Position numbers and translations under genes: made by a program. Under the pieces are notes generated by a model. It was not told the origin of the DNA. It saw only the letters and a program-made list of their open reading frames with translations, and searched no databases. Of a DNA stretch of 64,000 nt, positions 52,121-62,887 are shown piece by piece. Within the stretch, counting starts at the first letter, position 1; each line of letters begins with the position of its first letter. The stretch is from Micrasema longulum (taxonomy: Eukaryota; Arthropoda; Insecta; Trichoptera; Brachycentridae). The stretch is taken from assembly GCA_022494885.1 (NCBI GenBank), contig JAGVSM010003417.1:248001-312000 (forward strand). The letters run 5' to 3'.

Positions 52121-52352
52121 TCTTTATATACATAATTCTTTTATACGTGTGATGTCACTGAACTTCTCCTAAACGGCTTAACCGATTTGCGTGTGGTTTT
52201 CAGCGAAATGTAGATCTTAACGCTGTGTGTTCGAAATTTTCAATCAAATATGTAAAAAAAAAATATGTTAGAAACATAAATCTTTTTTTGTCGACCTACC
52301 AGGGTTGCATTCGACGAGAATGCATTTACAAAAAAATGGAAGGATGTTGTTG
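52121..52352 (+). mobile_element. Helitron 5' end fragment
   Basis: A|TCTTTATATACATAATTCTT, TACGTGTGATGTCACTGAAC and CTAAACGGCTTAACCGATTT match 38661 onward through GACCTACCAGGGTTGCATTC. It is truncated at about 52352 and has no CTRR end. 52353-52675 is unassigned. Confidence 0.75.
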
Positions 52353-52679
52353 AAGGCTAATAGCACGTACCAAAGAGAATTAATTCATTATTTATGGATA
52401 TAATACAGAACCAAATACTAGCGACTGCACAACTCATTGACAACCAGTGTTGTCAACCTCCATCGAGCCAAATTCGGTTGATTTCTATAGTTTCATTGTC
52501 AAGTAGAACAGTTTCATAAAAAAAACATTTATTCGTAACGACTCTGCCATAAACCGTTATTTAAGAAACAGTTTCACATTTTTTTCATTTTCATGAAAGG
52601 GGGAAGAATATTTTCATATAATTGAATTGTAATAATATGTTTTTGTTCTTTATTAATTGAATTTTTTAAGGTCCTCGTT

Positions 52680-53092
52680 ACTTTTTACTCTGTTTTGACT
52701 ATGTTTTAACTATATACATGTACACATTTTTTTTATTTTTCTCATCTTTTACTATGATTTTTTATGGTTTTTCTTTTTACTATGTATTTTACTATGTTTT
52801 TTTAAATATGTTTTTTTAAATATGTTTTTTGCTATAATACATATCTTTTACTATGTTTCATGCTATTTATTTTGTTTTTTACCACGTATTTACTGGGTTT
52901 TAAAATATGTTTTTGACTATGTCTTTTACTATGTTTTTTTACTATTTTTTTAATGGGTTTTTAAAGAGGATTTATCCTATTATATATTTTTTACTATGTT
53001 TTTTTCAACAATGTATTTTACTATGATTTTTCACTTTGTATGATAACTTTATTGATTTTTCTATGTATTGCTTACTGTTTATTATATATATC
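52680..53092 (+). repeat. Degenerate TTTTACTATG array
   Basis: At least eight occurrences of TTTTACTATG or one-base variants are embedded in T-runs with irregular spacing of roughly 15-45 bp. It looks like a decayed minisatellite or a T-rich expansion. No frame. 53093-53540 has nothing assigned. Confidence 0.55.
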
Positions 53093-53544
53093 TTTTTTTT
53101 GACTGGCTCGGAACGGGGTAAATTACTCTAGTTAGATAGTCAAAGCAACGTTGTATAAATGTATAATTTTATGTATATAACACGATAATAAATTAATAAA
53201 AATATAAAAAAATAAGAGATAGTTCAAAATAATTCATATATATCTTATACGAGAGTGAATTTGATGTAACTAATTACTGTATGTACGTATTTGAACGGTT
53301 TTTAATAGTTTTGGCCATTTGGAAGTAATTAATTCCAAAAATGACTCCTGAGGATCAGTTTTGCGTGGAGCTTTAACCCGTTTGGCTGTATAAAATTACT
53401 ACTCCTTTACAAACTTCAATATTATGATTATGATGGCAACTAAGTTATTGGTTTTTTTCAATACTTTTGTTTGATGTACTGTTGGTCATTCGTTTATTTT
53501 TGTAAATAATATTGTATCGAAAAAAACCACAGCTTTTTCTTATT

Positions 53545-54098
53545 CATTCCTTTACTGTGCCAAAAACTTCTTCGCGTTACGGTGTTGTGTAATGATTACA
53601 CCACTATACATGCAAAAAAATGAGAGATTTTAAATCGAATAAATATAATGTTCATAGGAAATTGCTTTATTTAAAATTGAAGTCAAACTGACAATATTTT
53701 AAATCTTATTGCTAAATACATGGAAAAAGTTCTTACGCGCAGTCGCAGGCGGGTGAAAGAGCCGCCCCTAGCGAAATTCGAAGAGCTACTAACTTGTTCT
53801 TGTACTAACCGGCCGACTGGGGTCTGTCAGAAGTACAAGACAACTTTGACGTTCGCGCGTGTGCGAAATTGTCTCTCTCGAGCGAGTATACTCGCACCTA
53901 TACTGTCAAGAGTGAGACGTAAAGATTGTGTGAGACAATTGTATAATGGTACTCTTTCACTTAATAGTACGCAATGTGCGACACATTGGTAAACTTTTTA
54001 TTGCATCAGTGATTTATTTCCGATTTGCGATAAAATGCTATTTCTGTTTCTAATGAGAATTATTTATTGCATAAGAATATATTTTAACCGATACGTAA
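53545..54098 (+). repeat. rep-G copy 2, left part
   Basis: TTCGCGTTACGGTGTTGTGT, GATTTGCGATAAAATGCTAT and ACCGATACGTAATG match 13370-13780. It includes GCAGTCGCAGGCGGGTGAAA and a 90-codon frame (53720) that copy 1 does not share, so I do not call a gene. Interrupted at 54099. Confidence 0.62.
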
Positions 54099-54792
54099 TG
54101 AGGAATTCCAGCCCAACCCGGAATTAAATTTAAAAAATGTTTTCGTGTACACGTGAATATTTAAAAATTTTGGAGTAGGATGAAATATCTCAAAACCGCA
54201 CGCAAAAAAAAATTTTAAATGTTAAAAATAGTATTCATTTTAAAATCGTTCATAATGACGTCACACCTTATATCTACGTGTAGTATTTCCGGTTTCCGCT
54301 TTAAAGCCCCCGCACCTTGTAAGGACCGTTTTGACCATAGACAAAAAAGAGTATAATTTGTTATTGAAAAGTTTTGACATTTCAACAGCGTTACTTTGTT
54401 GACATTTCAACCAGAGATTATGTCAACTTTCTAGGTTCTTCTAAATCGAAACGTTCGTAAAAACAACCATAACATAGAAATGAGCAAATTACGATCAACT
54501 AAATGAAGTAATCAAAGCAATATTCCATAGATTCTTGTCAGTTTTGTTATTGGCTGGAGAAATACAACTTACCGCGGTCGGTGAAAGTAAGAACGCCAAC
54601 CGTTTCATGACGTCACTACTGAAAAGTGACACACTGATTACAGTCATTTGGCGCGGTATTTGATAAATGTAACTTTATAAAATCATATCTTTGTAAATAA
54701 CGCACAAAAAAAAAAATATTTATGTATATTTTTGCTTAGTTAAATAGTACGCTAATAGAAAAAAATAAATTAGAAAACAGTGGAATTCCTCA
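54099..54792. mobile_element. TIR-K copy 1, inserted in rep-G
   Basis: Ends TGAGGAATTCCA and TGGAATTCCTCA are exact inverted repeats. The 694-bp body is shared with 55464-56146 almost throughout (GTTTTCGTGTACACGTGAAT, ATATCTACGTGTAGTATTTC, CTTACCGCGGTC, CATTTGGCGCGGTATTTGAT). Comparison with rep-G copy 1 shows the empty site. No clear target duplication; no transposase frame. Superfamily unknown. Confidence 0.82.
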
Positions 54793-54895
54793 TTGTATAA
54801 TGGAGGAAACCCAGTTATGATGCAATTTGTACTAGCTACACGTCACCGGGAAGGGAGAGATATTCCCCGAGGATACAAATTTGTACCACTATTTT
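54793..54895 (+). repeat. rep-G copy 2, right part
   Basis: AATGGAGGAA, TGTACTAGCTACACGTCACC and GGGAAGGGAGAGATA complete rep-G and match 13775-13890. 54896-55460 has nothing assigned. Confidence 0.62.
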
Positions 54896-55463
54896 TTTAT
54901 AGGTGGAGTTATTACATAACTGTTTTCAAGCAATGAGTAACAATTAAATGCTTTAATTTTTATCGCGAATAAAAAAAAACATTTTTAATATCCAATGTTC
55001 CTTAGCACAGAACTTCCTCATTATGTAAGCATTTTTTATTTCATTTTTCGGTGCAACTAGCCCAAAGTAAATACCAAAATCCGTCACTCTTTGTTTCTTC
55101 AATAAACAACAAATACAAAAATCGACAGTAAAAAGGCCCCATGCGACCTTAAGACAAAATTATGTGACGTTTTTAGTATGTAAAAACACACAGTACCCAA
55201 AAAGGGCCATTGTTTTCGTGACTTTATAGATACTGTAATGGCGCATAAATAATACGAACACGCGACATTTTAAGGATTGGAAAAAGGTTTTGTTTTTTGT
55301 GACAAAAATGGTGTTTCGCATATATTTTACGAAATAAAATAATATGTTGTTGTGTTAAAATTATCTGTGGATGAAGAAGATATTATGTAGTTCTGTGTGT
55401 GAAATAGAACCAGGTTTCTAGGCTCAGATTACAATGCGAAGATAATAGAGTTATCTACAATAA

Positions 55464-56146
55464 TGAGGAATTCCAGCCCAACCCGAAATTAAATTTTAAA
55501 AATGTTTTCGTGTACACGTGAATATTAAAAAATTTTGGAGTAGGATGAAATATCTCAAAAACGCACGCAAAAATAAATAAAAATTGTTGAAAATAGTATT
55601 CATTTTAAAATCGTAAATAATGACGTCACTCCTTATATCTACGTGTAGTATTTCCGGTTTCCGCTTTAAAGCCCTCGCACCTTGTAAGGAACGTTTTGAC
55701 CATAGAAAAAAAAGATTATAATTTGTGATTGGTGATTTGGCGGCGAATAATTCGATTACGATCTACGACCTGAAATCCGGCAAATAATACTTTGTTGACA
55801 TTTCAACCAGAGATTATGTCAACTTTCTAGGTTTTTCTAAATCGAAACGTTCGTAAAAACAACCATAACATAGAAATGAGCAAATTACGGTCAACTAAAT
55901 GAGTAATCAAAGCAATATTCCATTGATTCTTGTCAGTTTTGTTATTGGCTGGAGAAATACAACTTACCGCGGTCAGTGAAAGTAAGAACGCCAACTGTTT
56001 CTTGACGCTACTACTGAAAAGTGACACACTGATTACAGTCATTTGGCGCGGTATTTGATAAATGAAACTTTAAAAAAACCATATATTTGCTTACTTAAAT
56101 AGTACGCTAATAGAAAAAAAAAAAAAAAAAACAGTAGAATTCCTCA
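55464..56146. mobile_element. TIR-K copy 2
   Basis: Ends TGAGGAATTCCA and TAGAATTCCTCA (one mismatch). 683 bp, collinear with copy 1 apart from a short replaced segment near 55735-55790. It is in the same orientation as copy 1, about 670 bp away. The minus-strand 71-codon frame is not conserved as protein in copy 1. Confidence 0.82.
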
Positions 56147-56394
56147 TTGTCTATAAAGTAAAATCGATTTTTCAAATGACACATGTGACTTTTTTTCGAA
56201 ACATGTTCAATTACTTTATAATAAAAAAAAGAAAAAGTCAGAAAAGTTGATTCATGCCACGGATTGGAGATTCTTACTGGATTTTGAAAATATGAAAAAA
56301 AGAATAGTTTTAAAATATATATATACAGATGGTAACCGTGATGTTTCGAATTATAAATAAATTGTCTATGTTTTATGAATGTATGTATGTGTAT

Positions 56395-56421
56395 GCGCAT
56401 GGGTGCATGTACGTGTGTGTA

Positions 56422-56470
<49 letters not shown>

Positions 56471-56500
56471 GCGTGTATATATGTGTATGTGTGTATGTAT
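56395..56500. repeat. TA/TG microsatellite
   Basis: A pure TA run covers about 56428-56463, flanked by TG-rich mixed dinucleotides. All three overlapping plus-strand frames here are composition artefacts. Confidence 0.9.
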
Positions 56501-56876
56501 ATGTATCAAAATGTGTATACGAGTAAGTTTATATTTTATGAGTCTGTGCTCTCTATTAATTTGTTAACTATTATCATTCTAATAAGAATGTAATTGCCTA
56601 GCTTGGAACGGGGTATGTACCCTTGTTAGCTGGACAAAGTGAACTTAAAATTGTATTTTTGGGAAAAGGTGTAAAAAAAAAACAAATAATTAAAAAATCT
56701 AAGCTAAGATAATTCCATTAACCTTTCCATTATCATCAGAGCGGGGCCCTGGGCGAGTGTTTTTTTCTCAAAGTACGGTATATTTTTACAGTAATAAAAT
56801 GTATTAAAATATATATATTTATAAATATATATATATTAGTAATACAGTCGAGTATTTCCTTATGATGTCACCTGTT

Positions 56877-56948
56877 CCCGTCCTCTGTGGCTCAGTCGTG
56901 GGTCATGGTATCTGCAAGCTGTTGTCACAAGATTGATTCCCCAGATAG
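56877..56948 (+). mobile_element. tRNA-like SINE head
   Basis: CCTCTGTGGCTCAGTCGTGG (A-box-like) followed by CAAGATTGATTCCCCAG (B-box-like). No acceptor pairing; the body is not delimited. Nearby 56733 has a rep-J-like GCGGGGCCCTGG. Confidence 0.4.
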
Positions 56949-57059
56949 TCGAAATATATTTTGTGTGGCATCCGGTTAAGCTTTTTATTTCTGTTTATTT
57001 TACATTATATATACGTTTTTTTACTTGTTTATTTACCTACAAAGCAAGCTCATGTCAAA

Positions 57060-57345
57060 GGTTTTTATTTTCTTTAACAGAGATGAAGAACATTCTAAAA
57101 AAGGCAATGTGGAAGTTTTCGGATATACACGGCTTATGACATCTTATTGGCTGGTTTAAGGGGCCACTTCACATACTGTGGAACATTCACCACTCTGCCT
57201 ATGTTTAATGATATACATTTCCTCAACTTTTCCATCTGTTGACTTTTAGTAAATAAAAGAGCTGAAACCTTTATTGATGTGGGGGAAAATCATCTGGCTA
57301 ACTAAATTATTCTCCTACTAGGCAACGCCTAAAAATATTTTTACA
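57060..57345 (+). repeat. FB-A copy, left arm and spacer
   Basis: ACAGAGATGAAGAACATTCT, GGCTTATGACATCTTATTGG, CTGTTGACTTTTAGTAAATA, AAGAGCTGAAACCTTTAT and CTACTAGGCAACGCCT follow FB-A order. The right arm is missing. 57346-57695 is AT-rich and unassigned. Confidence 0.65.
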
Positions 57346-57699
57346 ATAGCGTATTTTTATTTGTTTAATTCCATGAATAAAAAAAAACTTTCAAATCAAT
57401 CAAATCTTTAAATCCATGTATAAAAGAAGGGAATTGCAATATATCAATACATTTATAAAAATAAATGAAAAACCAACATCGATAAAAAAAATTATTAAAA
57501 AACGCAGAACTTACAAAGTATCATAATTACAATATTGAATTTTGTAATGGGGCATTCATTTTCTACAAACGGGTGACATCTCGACGCAAAACTAATCTCT
57601 AGGAGTTATTTTTTGGAATTATTAACTTGAAAATAGCCGAAACTACTCAAAAACGTCCAAATATGTACCGACAGTGATTAGTTACATAAAATTCATTAT

Positions 57700-58330
57700 C
57701 ATATTGAAGAATTATTTTTTCCAGAAGTACTTTGAATAAATAATGTTAGTTTATAGAGAATGCGCATCTTGAACATATACCTTTTAATATTTCACCGTTT
57801 TTGCTTGTATATGTAATTTTAATACTATTTAAATGTTATTTGTGTTTTTTTCTTTTTATATACTTTTTTTGGCTTGTATACATAATTTCAATTTTTTCAA
57901 CGTTTTTGATAAAAAAAATTAACCTGTATTGGGTGTGCGCATATTTTGTTAATTAAAAAAATGATTTTATTTTGTACTAGTTCAGTATGTATATATACAT
58001 CATGTAATTTTTAAACTTTTTTCAATTTTCTTTCCCAGATTGCATAATGTAAACATTATTTTGAATTTATTTCCATGCCTAGTATTCTGTTTATTCTGTT
58101 ATTTTCAAGTATTTTTCATACCCTTTTTAATTTTGTAGTATATCATAATTTTAATTTTTCTGCTTTTGTTAAATAATATTATAGTTTAAAATTTTAAAAC
58201 GTCTCTAAAAAAATTATTATCTGTATGTCCCTAAATGAGTTTTTTTTAAAAAAACTCCTTGGGAATATTGTATATAATTATGTATAATATGTTTTCAATA
58301 TAATAAATAGATAAATAAATAAATAAAAAA
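57700..58330 (+). mobile_element. LINE 3' UTR (partner of 37.77-38.36 kb)
   Basis: ATTATTTTTTCCAGAAGTAC, GCATCTTGAACATATACCTT, CTGTATTGGGTGTGCGCATA and CCTTGGGAATATTGTATATA match the reverse of 37765-38365. It ends TAGATAAATAAATAAATAAA. 5'-truncated, with no coding part. Confidence 0.78.
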
Positions 58331-58424
58331 TATAAAAGATATATGAGTTATTTTGCACCAGGACAAATTTGTACTGTCAGAGACCATAGGGTAAATGAAG
58401 CAAATTTTAAGTTTGTCCAAATTG

Positions 58425-58570
58425 CCTAGTATTTAAATGAACGTGAAGTTATTCTGTCAGATGAATCTCACCCACGTCATAAAGGTTTCAGATGTTCAGA
58501 TGTAATAATCAAAAATCAACAGGTGTAAAAATCGGATAAATATTAAAGTTCAAACATATCCCTATGCTTA
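58425..58570 (+). repeat. FB-A fragment
   Basis: TTGCCTAGTATTTAAATGAA, GATGAATCTCACCCACGTCA and TAAAGGTTTCAG match the FB-A spacer. Arms are eroded. 58571-59175 is AT-rich and unassigned. Confidence 0.5.
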
Positions 58571-59179
58571 TGCCAATGTATTAAGCCCTCTTATAATAGT
58601 GCAAAGATTAATTATTAAAGTAATTTTAAAGAAACCCTTCAACATTCAATACGGAAATTCTCCGTGAATTATTTTAAGTACATACAGTAGACACTATTTA
58701 TAAAATAAATTCCATAATACAAATTTATAAAGGAGAAGAAGTTAAAGAATTTTAGGTGAATAAGTCACTCAGATACCAAAATAATATTAAAATCCCTATA
58801 TTCCACAAAAATCATAGTCAAAATAGCTTTGTCTTCAAAGGTGTCAAAAATTACAATAATCAGCTAATGAACTAAAAACTATAAAAACTAATATTTCAAT
58901 AAATAAACTTGAAGAATTTTTTTGAACCCGTGTAAAAAATGCATTCTATTTTAATTAGTAGTAATGAATTATTATTTTCGGTTTTCTTTTTATAGTACTC
59001 GTATATTCAAAATTATATAAATTCTAATAAATAAATAACTATAACAGTGTAAGTCCCTCTCCCAAGCATATGAGTTAGTCTCTTTTTTGGAGAGTTACAG
59101 TTACAACGTTTATTAGATGTATAAAAGTAGATTTGTATTTATGAAAAATACATTGATTAATTAATTTATTTTTTAAATA

Positions 59180-59260
59180 TGCAGAACGGTGAATTGGCCA
59201 CTTCGACCAGCCAATGGCAGGTCATAATTCCTAGACTTCCATATTTCCTTCTGTGCGTAT
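59180..59260 (+). repeat. FB-A fragment
   Basis: GCAGAACGGTGAATTGGCCA, CCAGCCAATGGCAGGTCATA, and CCTAGACTTCCATATTTCCT are FB-A right-arm text with deletions. Confidence 0.5.
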
Positions 59261-59389
59261 TGCATAGTGAGATGCAACAAGTAAGGGAATAAAGTGCCCA
59301 GCACTAAACTTTGTCGTTTCCAGGAATTCAGATAAACATTTAAAGATTATTTTCATAGCGAGAATCCGAGTCTCCAAGTTTAGCGAAAG

Positions 59390-59470
59390 GAATCCATGGC
59401 TGAGCAGTTAAGCAGCGGGTAATCGCTTTAATTGGTCCCCGGATCGTATCCCAGATGGGACACTTCGATA
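59390..59470 (+). mobile_element. tRNA-like SINE head
   Basis: GAATCCATGGCTGAGCAGTT (A-box-like) and CCCGGATCGTATCCCAG (degenerate B box). Unlike the other heads here; single copy in the window. Confidence 0.35.
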
Positions 59471-59639
59471 CTGCGCCCTTAGCTGCTGATTTACAAGGGA
59501 CATCAATATTATTGCAGCCTCAAATTCAGTTTTTATTCGTAATTAAAATTTATTTCGGGGCTTATAACCTGTCCCATATCAAAATGGTAAAAATACATCT
59601 TTTTCAATGCGTCAAAGATAAAATGACCATCAAATTGAG

Positions 59640-59745
59640 ATGGGTTGTGGTCCCGCGGTTGCGTAGCGGACTCCGGATCAGGAGGTCCGAGAGTCGATCC
59701 CGCTCTAAAAACAACTTGTTTCTAATTTTCTAACACGGTTATTTA
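59640..59745 (+). mobile_element. SINE3 copy
   Basis: GGTTGTGGTCCCGCGGTTGC, GAGAGTCGATCCCGCTC (B-box-like), then AACAACTTGTTTCTAATTTT and ATTTACGA. It matches 59940-60065 in layout. Confidence 0.6.
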
Positions 59746-59937
59746 CGATGAAAAAAAAATGGATACCATATGCTCTCCACCTAGGGAGCGGAAATGGTTT
59801 TTTTTAAATAAGTAATCTAATTCACTTAGTTTAAAATATTTTAAGAACATAAATAACGTAAAATTCACTAATCAGCTGAACTCACCGACGAGAACTTGTG
59901 ACGTCTCACGCAAAGATGAAGAAACATATTAACTAAT

Positions 59938-60065
59938 CGGGTTGTGGTCCTGTGGCTAGTGTCTCGGACTCACGGACCAAAGGTCTGTGGTTCGAATCCC
60001 ACTCTGCTTCAACTTGATTCTATTTTCTAATAGTGAGTTATTTACAACTCGTTGAAAATGCCTTT
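59938..60065 (+). mobile_element. SINE3 copy, good B box
   Basis: GGGTTGTGGTCCTGTGGCTA, GGACCAAAGGTCTGTGGTTC with B box GGTTCGAATCC, then CTTCAACTTGATTCTATTTT and TTATTTACAACTC. The two plus-strand SINE3 copies lie 300 bp apart in the same orientation. 60066-60355 is unassigned. Confidence 0.65.
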
Positions 60066-60379
60066 CAAAATTAAATATTTGTGTAAATCATGAGAACGCA
60101 AATGAAAATTTAATAAAATTCTAATCAATTTACTTTGCATTAGTCCAATCCATATTACATTATGGAACAATCGGATGATGTGGTGTTTTTAAAACAAGTA
60201 TTTTACCGGTAGAGTTAACACAAAGAAAAAATATATTTAAAAAAACAGTCAACTTTTTTCGCTGTCCAGTTGTTTAATAAATTCAGAGTTTTAGATATAA
60301 AATCGTTATTTAAAAATAATTGTTAACTTCAAATCCACAAAGACAACATAAATAGTAGTGTTTCGATGTCACAAAACGT

Positions 60380-60606
60380 AAGTACGCGAACTTAAAATTT
60401 TTCATCAATTTTATCGACAAAGTAAAATAAAGTTTTCCGTATGAAAAGCAGAATATGCATACAATTTTTCTTGTAAACATGTTAAATTATAGGTTACCGA
60501 CGAAGATACTTTAAATGTTTATGCAAATATACTCATTTTCATAAACAAATATCGGTTTTACTTTATGGACAGTCGAAGATAACCCTGTTAACTTCCCATT
60601 ACAAAT
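60380..60606 (+). repeat. rep-J copy, left part
   Basis: ATATGCATACAATTTTTCTT, ATAGGTTACCGACGAAGATA, AATATCGGTTTTACTTTATG and ACAGTCGAAGATAACCC. GGTTACCGACGAAGATAC also occurs at 18161. It stops at CCCATT, where the insertion begins. Confidence 0.6.
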
Positions 60607-60741
60607 TTAAAAGCTCTACAAATTACAATTTTAAGAGCTTCAATTAAATTAATTTGACAATAGAATCACTGTGTAAAGCGCCCTTGAGGTATTTTATTAC
60701 GAAAATGGCGCTATATAAGTTATCCATTTTAATAATAATAA
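60607..60741 (+). mobile_element. Retroelement 3' tail inserted in rep-J
   Basis: It contains AAAGCGCCCTTGAGG...AATGGCGCTATATAAG, a hairpin-type terminus seen in L2-like LINEs and related SINEs, followed by AATAATAATAATTG. A relative lies at 63500-63556. The uninterrupted rep-J at 19560-19745 defines both borders. Confidence 0.6.
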
Positions 60742-60800
60742 TTGTAATCGGGGCCCTGGTAATCTTAATTCCAAACTTAAAATTAACTACAGCACATAAA
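60742..60800 (+). repeat. rep-J copy, right part
   Basis: TGTAATCGGGGCCCTGGTAA completes the repeat. 60800-61065 holds AT-rich DNA with no assigned element. Confidence 0.6.
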
Positions 60801-61069
60801 ATTTGTTTTTCTTACTTTTTTTTCTAAATAAGCTAAAAAAATTATAATTTCAAAACTTCAAAAAATCATAGCGCTAATAATACGATACATAAAGATATTT
60901 TTTTTTAAAAAGCTTACTTTAATAGTACATTAAACAAATATAAAAGTATTGATAAAACCAACGAACTTCTGTTTTTCTCCACGTTGATAAACTTATATTT
61001 TCTGGTGTCTCTTGATGGGCATTTTAAAGCGGACGGTTAATATCTAATTTAGCTGCATTTTCCACAGTG

Positions 61070-61335
61070 ATAGATCGATCAAAACTCTGGGCCCAGACAA
61101 ACACGACGTGGTACCTGTCCGAATTGTCATTCGGAATACAAATTTATACGCGCGTGTGTTAATGTGATATCTCTCCCGAAACATCGCTGGAACGTGCATT
61201 CGGGGCGCGGTGGGGTTTCGGCGCCACCGTCCTGCCGGGCAAATGTGGGAAAAGATTCTAATGCCCCAAAAACATTATTTTAATGAAATCGTCGCGCGTT
61301 GCAGAAATTAGAAATGCGAGGAACGAAATAAAAGG
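61070..61335. other. GC-rich unique island
   Basis: CGACGTGGTACCTGTCCGAA, CGGGGCGCGGTGGGGTTTCG, GCGCCACCGTCCTGCCGGGC and GAAATCGTCGCGCGTTGCAG. No long frame and no repeat partner. By composition and lack of repeats it is a reasonable conserved non-coding candidate. Confidence 0.35.
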
Positions 61336-61364
61336 GAGATGAAATAAAGTGTTAGTTTCGTTAA

Positions 61365-61650
61365 CAATGTTTGATTATGTCCAAATGCTTGCAGACTGGC
61401 TGGATTTCCTCCCTAGGGAGTTGTTCGTATTTAAATTTATTTCAACAGAGAGGGAAAAAATTTTCGAGAAGGGAATATGGAAGAGGAAATGTGGATGTTC
61501 AAACATGGGCAATATGGTGAATGTTACACAGTGTGTAAAGTGGCCACTTAAACCAGCCAATGACAGGTCATAAGCCCTGTGAATGCCTAGACTTCCATAT
61601 TCCCTTCTCGAAAACTTTTTCCCTCTCTGTTGAAATATATTTAGTTTTGT
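61365..61650. repeat. FB-A copy with strong inverted arms
   Basis: TTTCAACAGAGAGGG...GAGAAGGGAATATGGAAG (61440-61484) is mirrored by CTTCCATATTCCCTTCTC...CCCTCTCTGTTGAAA (61589-61636). The interior has CAAACATGGGCAATATGG and GTCATAAGCCCTGTGAATGC. The left outer block TGGATTTCCTCCCTAGGGAG is also in the 7-kb copy. Both predicted frames are shadows of the repeat. Confidence 0.78.
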
Positions 61651-61674
61651 TAATTATTAGTAACCAACATTTCC

Positions 61675-61703
61675 TTCTGCGCCTAATGGTGAATAGGGCA
61701 CTG
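61675..61703 (-). mobile_element. SINE2, 3' end (split)
   Basis: TGCGCCTAATGGTGAATAGG and GCACTGCATT. It resumes at 62378. Confidence 0.55.
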
Positions 61704-62377
61704 CATTTATTTATTTAACACTTCATATACATATAAGGGCGGGCATATTGCCTATAGGCAATTTCTTCCTACCGACCCAAACCGTCCATTTGAGAAAATT
61801 ACAAGTACATGGACATATTCAATCTTACGATTTTATACAAAATTACAAACTAAGATGTTAATTTTAAAAAATAAACACTATTCTATAAAGAGAGGAGAGG
61901 GGATGGAAAGGAAAGAAGAAGGATAAAGGAACCACTTAAATATTAAGATAGTGACATTTCGATCTTGACTTAAATGTAAATAAAGAAAGGGCGTTTTTAA
62001 CGTTAGTGGGTAGATTATTCCACAATCGAGCAGCTACTACTGTGAAAGAGGAGGCAAGAAAATTACAGCGATGAAAGGGTATTAAAAGGGTTCTCTCGTT
62101 ACTAGAACGAAGAGATAGTCCGTGTTGTGATAGAAGTTGGAAAAGCTCTCTAAGATAAACAGGCGAAGTGAGATTATTTAAAATATTGTGAAGAAGTGAT
62201 AAAATGTGAATGTTTCTTCTTTGCCTGATACTGAGCCAGTGTAGCTGCGTGCGGTATTCGGTTATGTGGTCGAAGTTGCGTAGATTAAAGATATAACGTA
62301 TATAAACATTCTGCAATCTTTTCAACTTATCAAGTAATTCAGAGTTAGCATCTGGATAACATATATCCGCATTGGTA
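61704..62377 (-). mobile_element. LINE inserted in SINE2; long RT C-terminal frame
   Basis: The minus-strand frame is open to 61936 and contains LLDKLKRLQNVYIRYIFNLR, ITEYRTQLHWLSIRQRRNIH, LLHNILNNLTSPVYLREL and VVAARLWNNLPTNVKNAL. This is a clean LxxLQxxxxRxIxxL...RRxxHxLxLLxxIL...ARLWNxLP ending of a Jockey/CR1-type RT, about 145 residues without a stop. The first dozen codons of the frame (62391-62378) come from the SINE target. The 3' UTR has a GGCATATTGCCTATAGGC hairpin near 61743 and ends in a reversed TAAATAAATA tail at 61704. GCATT occurs at both junctions. Confidence 0.85.
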
Positions 62378-62415
62378 ACATTGGTACACACCGCAGCATA
62401 TTTAGATCATTTTGC
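62378..62415 (-). mobile_element. SINE2, middle piece (split)
   Basis: ATTGGTACACACCGCAGCAT and TTAGATCATTTTG continue SINE2 after the LINE. The head is not seen. Confidence 0.5.
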
Positions 62416-62509
62416 TAGTGAGTTAGAACCAGAACGCTAGACGGGCGTCTTTGACTCGATGGCTGCTCTCAGATAAAAATTTCGAACAAGAAAATCGATT
62501 GGAGATAAG

Positions 62510-62672
62510 TCGGCTTCGTTCTGAAGTGGTTGACGCGTTCGTCTACCGTTCTTGAGGTTCGAGTTCGATTCCTAAAAGGGGGACGTGAAATATCGATTTA
62601 AAAGGTTGCTCCAACTGCAATATTCCATTGTTCCTGGACTGGCACCTTAAGCGTAAGACTGATCATCTTTCG
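62510..62672 (+). mobile_element. SINE2 diverged copy
   Basis: TCTGAAGTGGTTGACGCG, B-box-like GAGTTCGATTCC, GTGAAATATCGATTTAAAAG, CTGGACTGGCACCTTAAGCG and TAAGACTGATCATCTTTCG follow SINE2 order. Truncated before the triplet tail by the next RTE end. Confidence 0.65.
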
Positions 62673-62679
62673 AAATATT

Positions 62680-62880
62680 CTACTACCATTACCACCATCA
62701 CGCCGTTTCCCCGTAGGGGTAGGCAGAGAGAACGGATCGCCACACACGTCTATCCCGACAAACATTCCTACCTTCTTCCACATTTAAACACCTTTTCATA
62801 CACGCCCTTCGGTTGTGTTTGCTTTAGACATTATCAGACTTAAGATTTTGATTTATCTGATCATGCCACTTCTTTCTTCA
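62680..62880 (-). mobile_element. RTE-like LINE 3' end
   Basis: CTACTACCATTACCACCATC, CGTTTCCCCGTAGGGGTAGG and ACTTAAGATTTTGATTTATC then GATCATGCCAC on the plus strand, the reverse of 1-170. Coding remnants are not readable. The two short frames here are shadows. Confidence 0.75.
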
Positions 62881-62887
62881 TTATTTG

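Noticed and set aside
53720..53992. 90-codon frame with several Cys residues
   Set aside because: It lies in rep-G and the paralogous copy at 13 kb does not keep the frame.
56329..56593. Three overlapping long frames with Tyr-Ile repeats
   Set aside because: They are translations of the TA/TG microsatellite in all frames.
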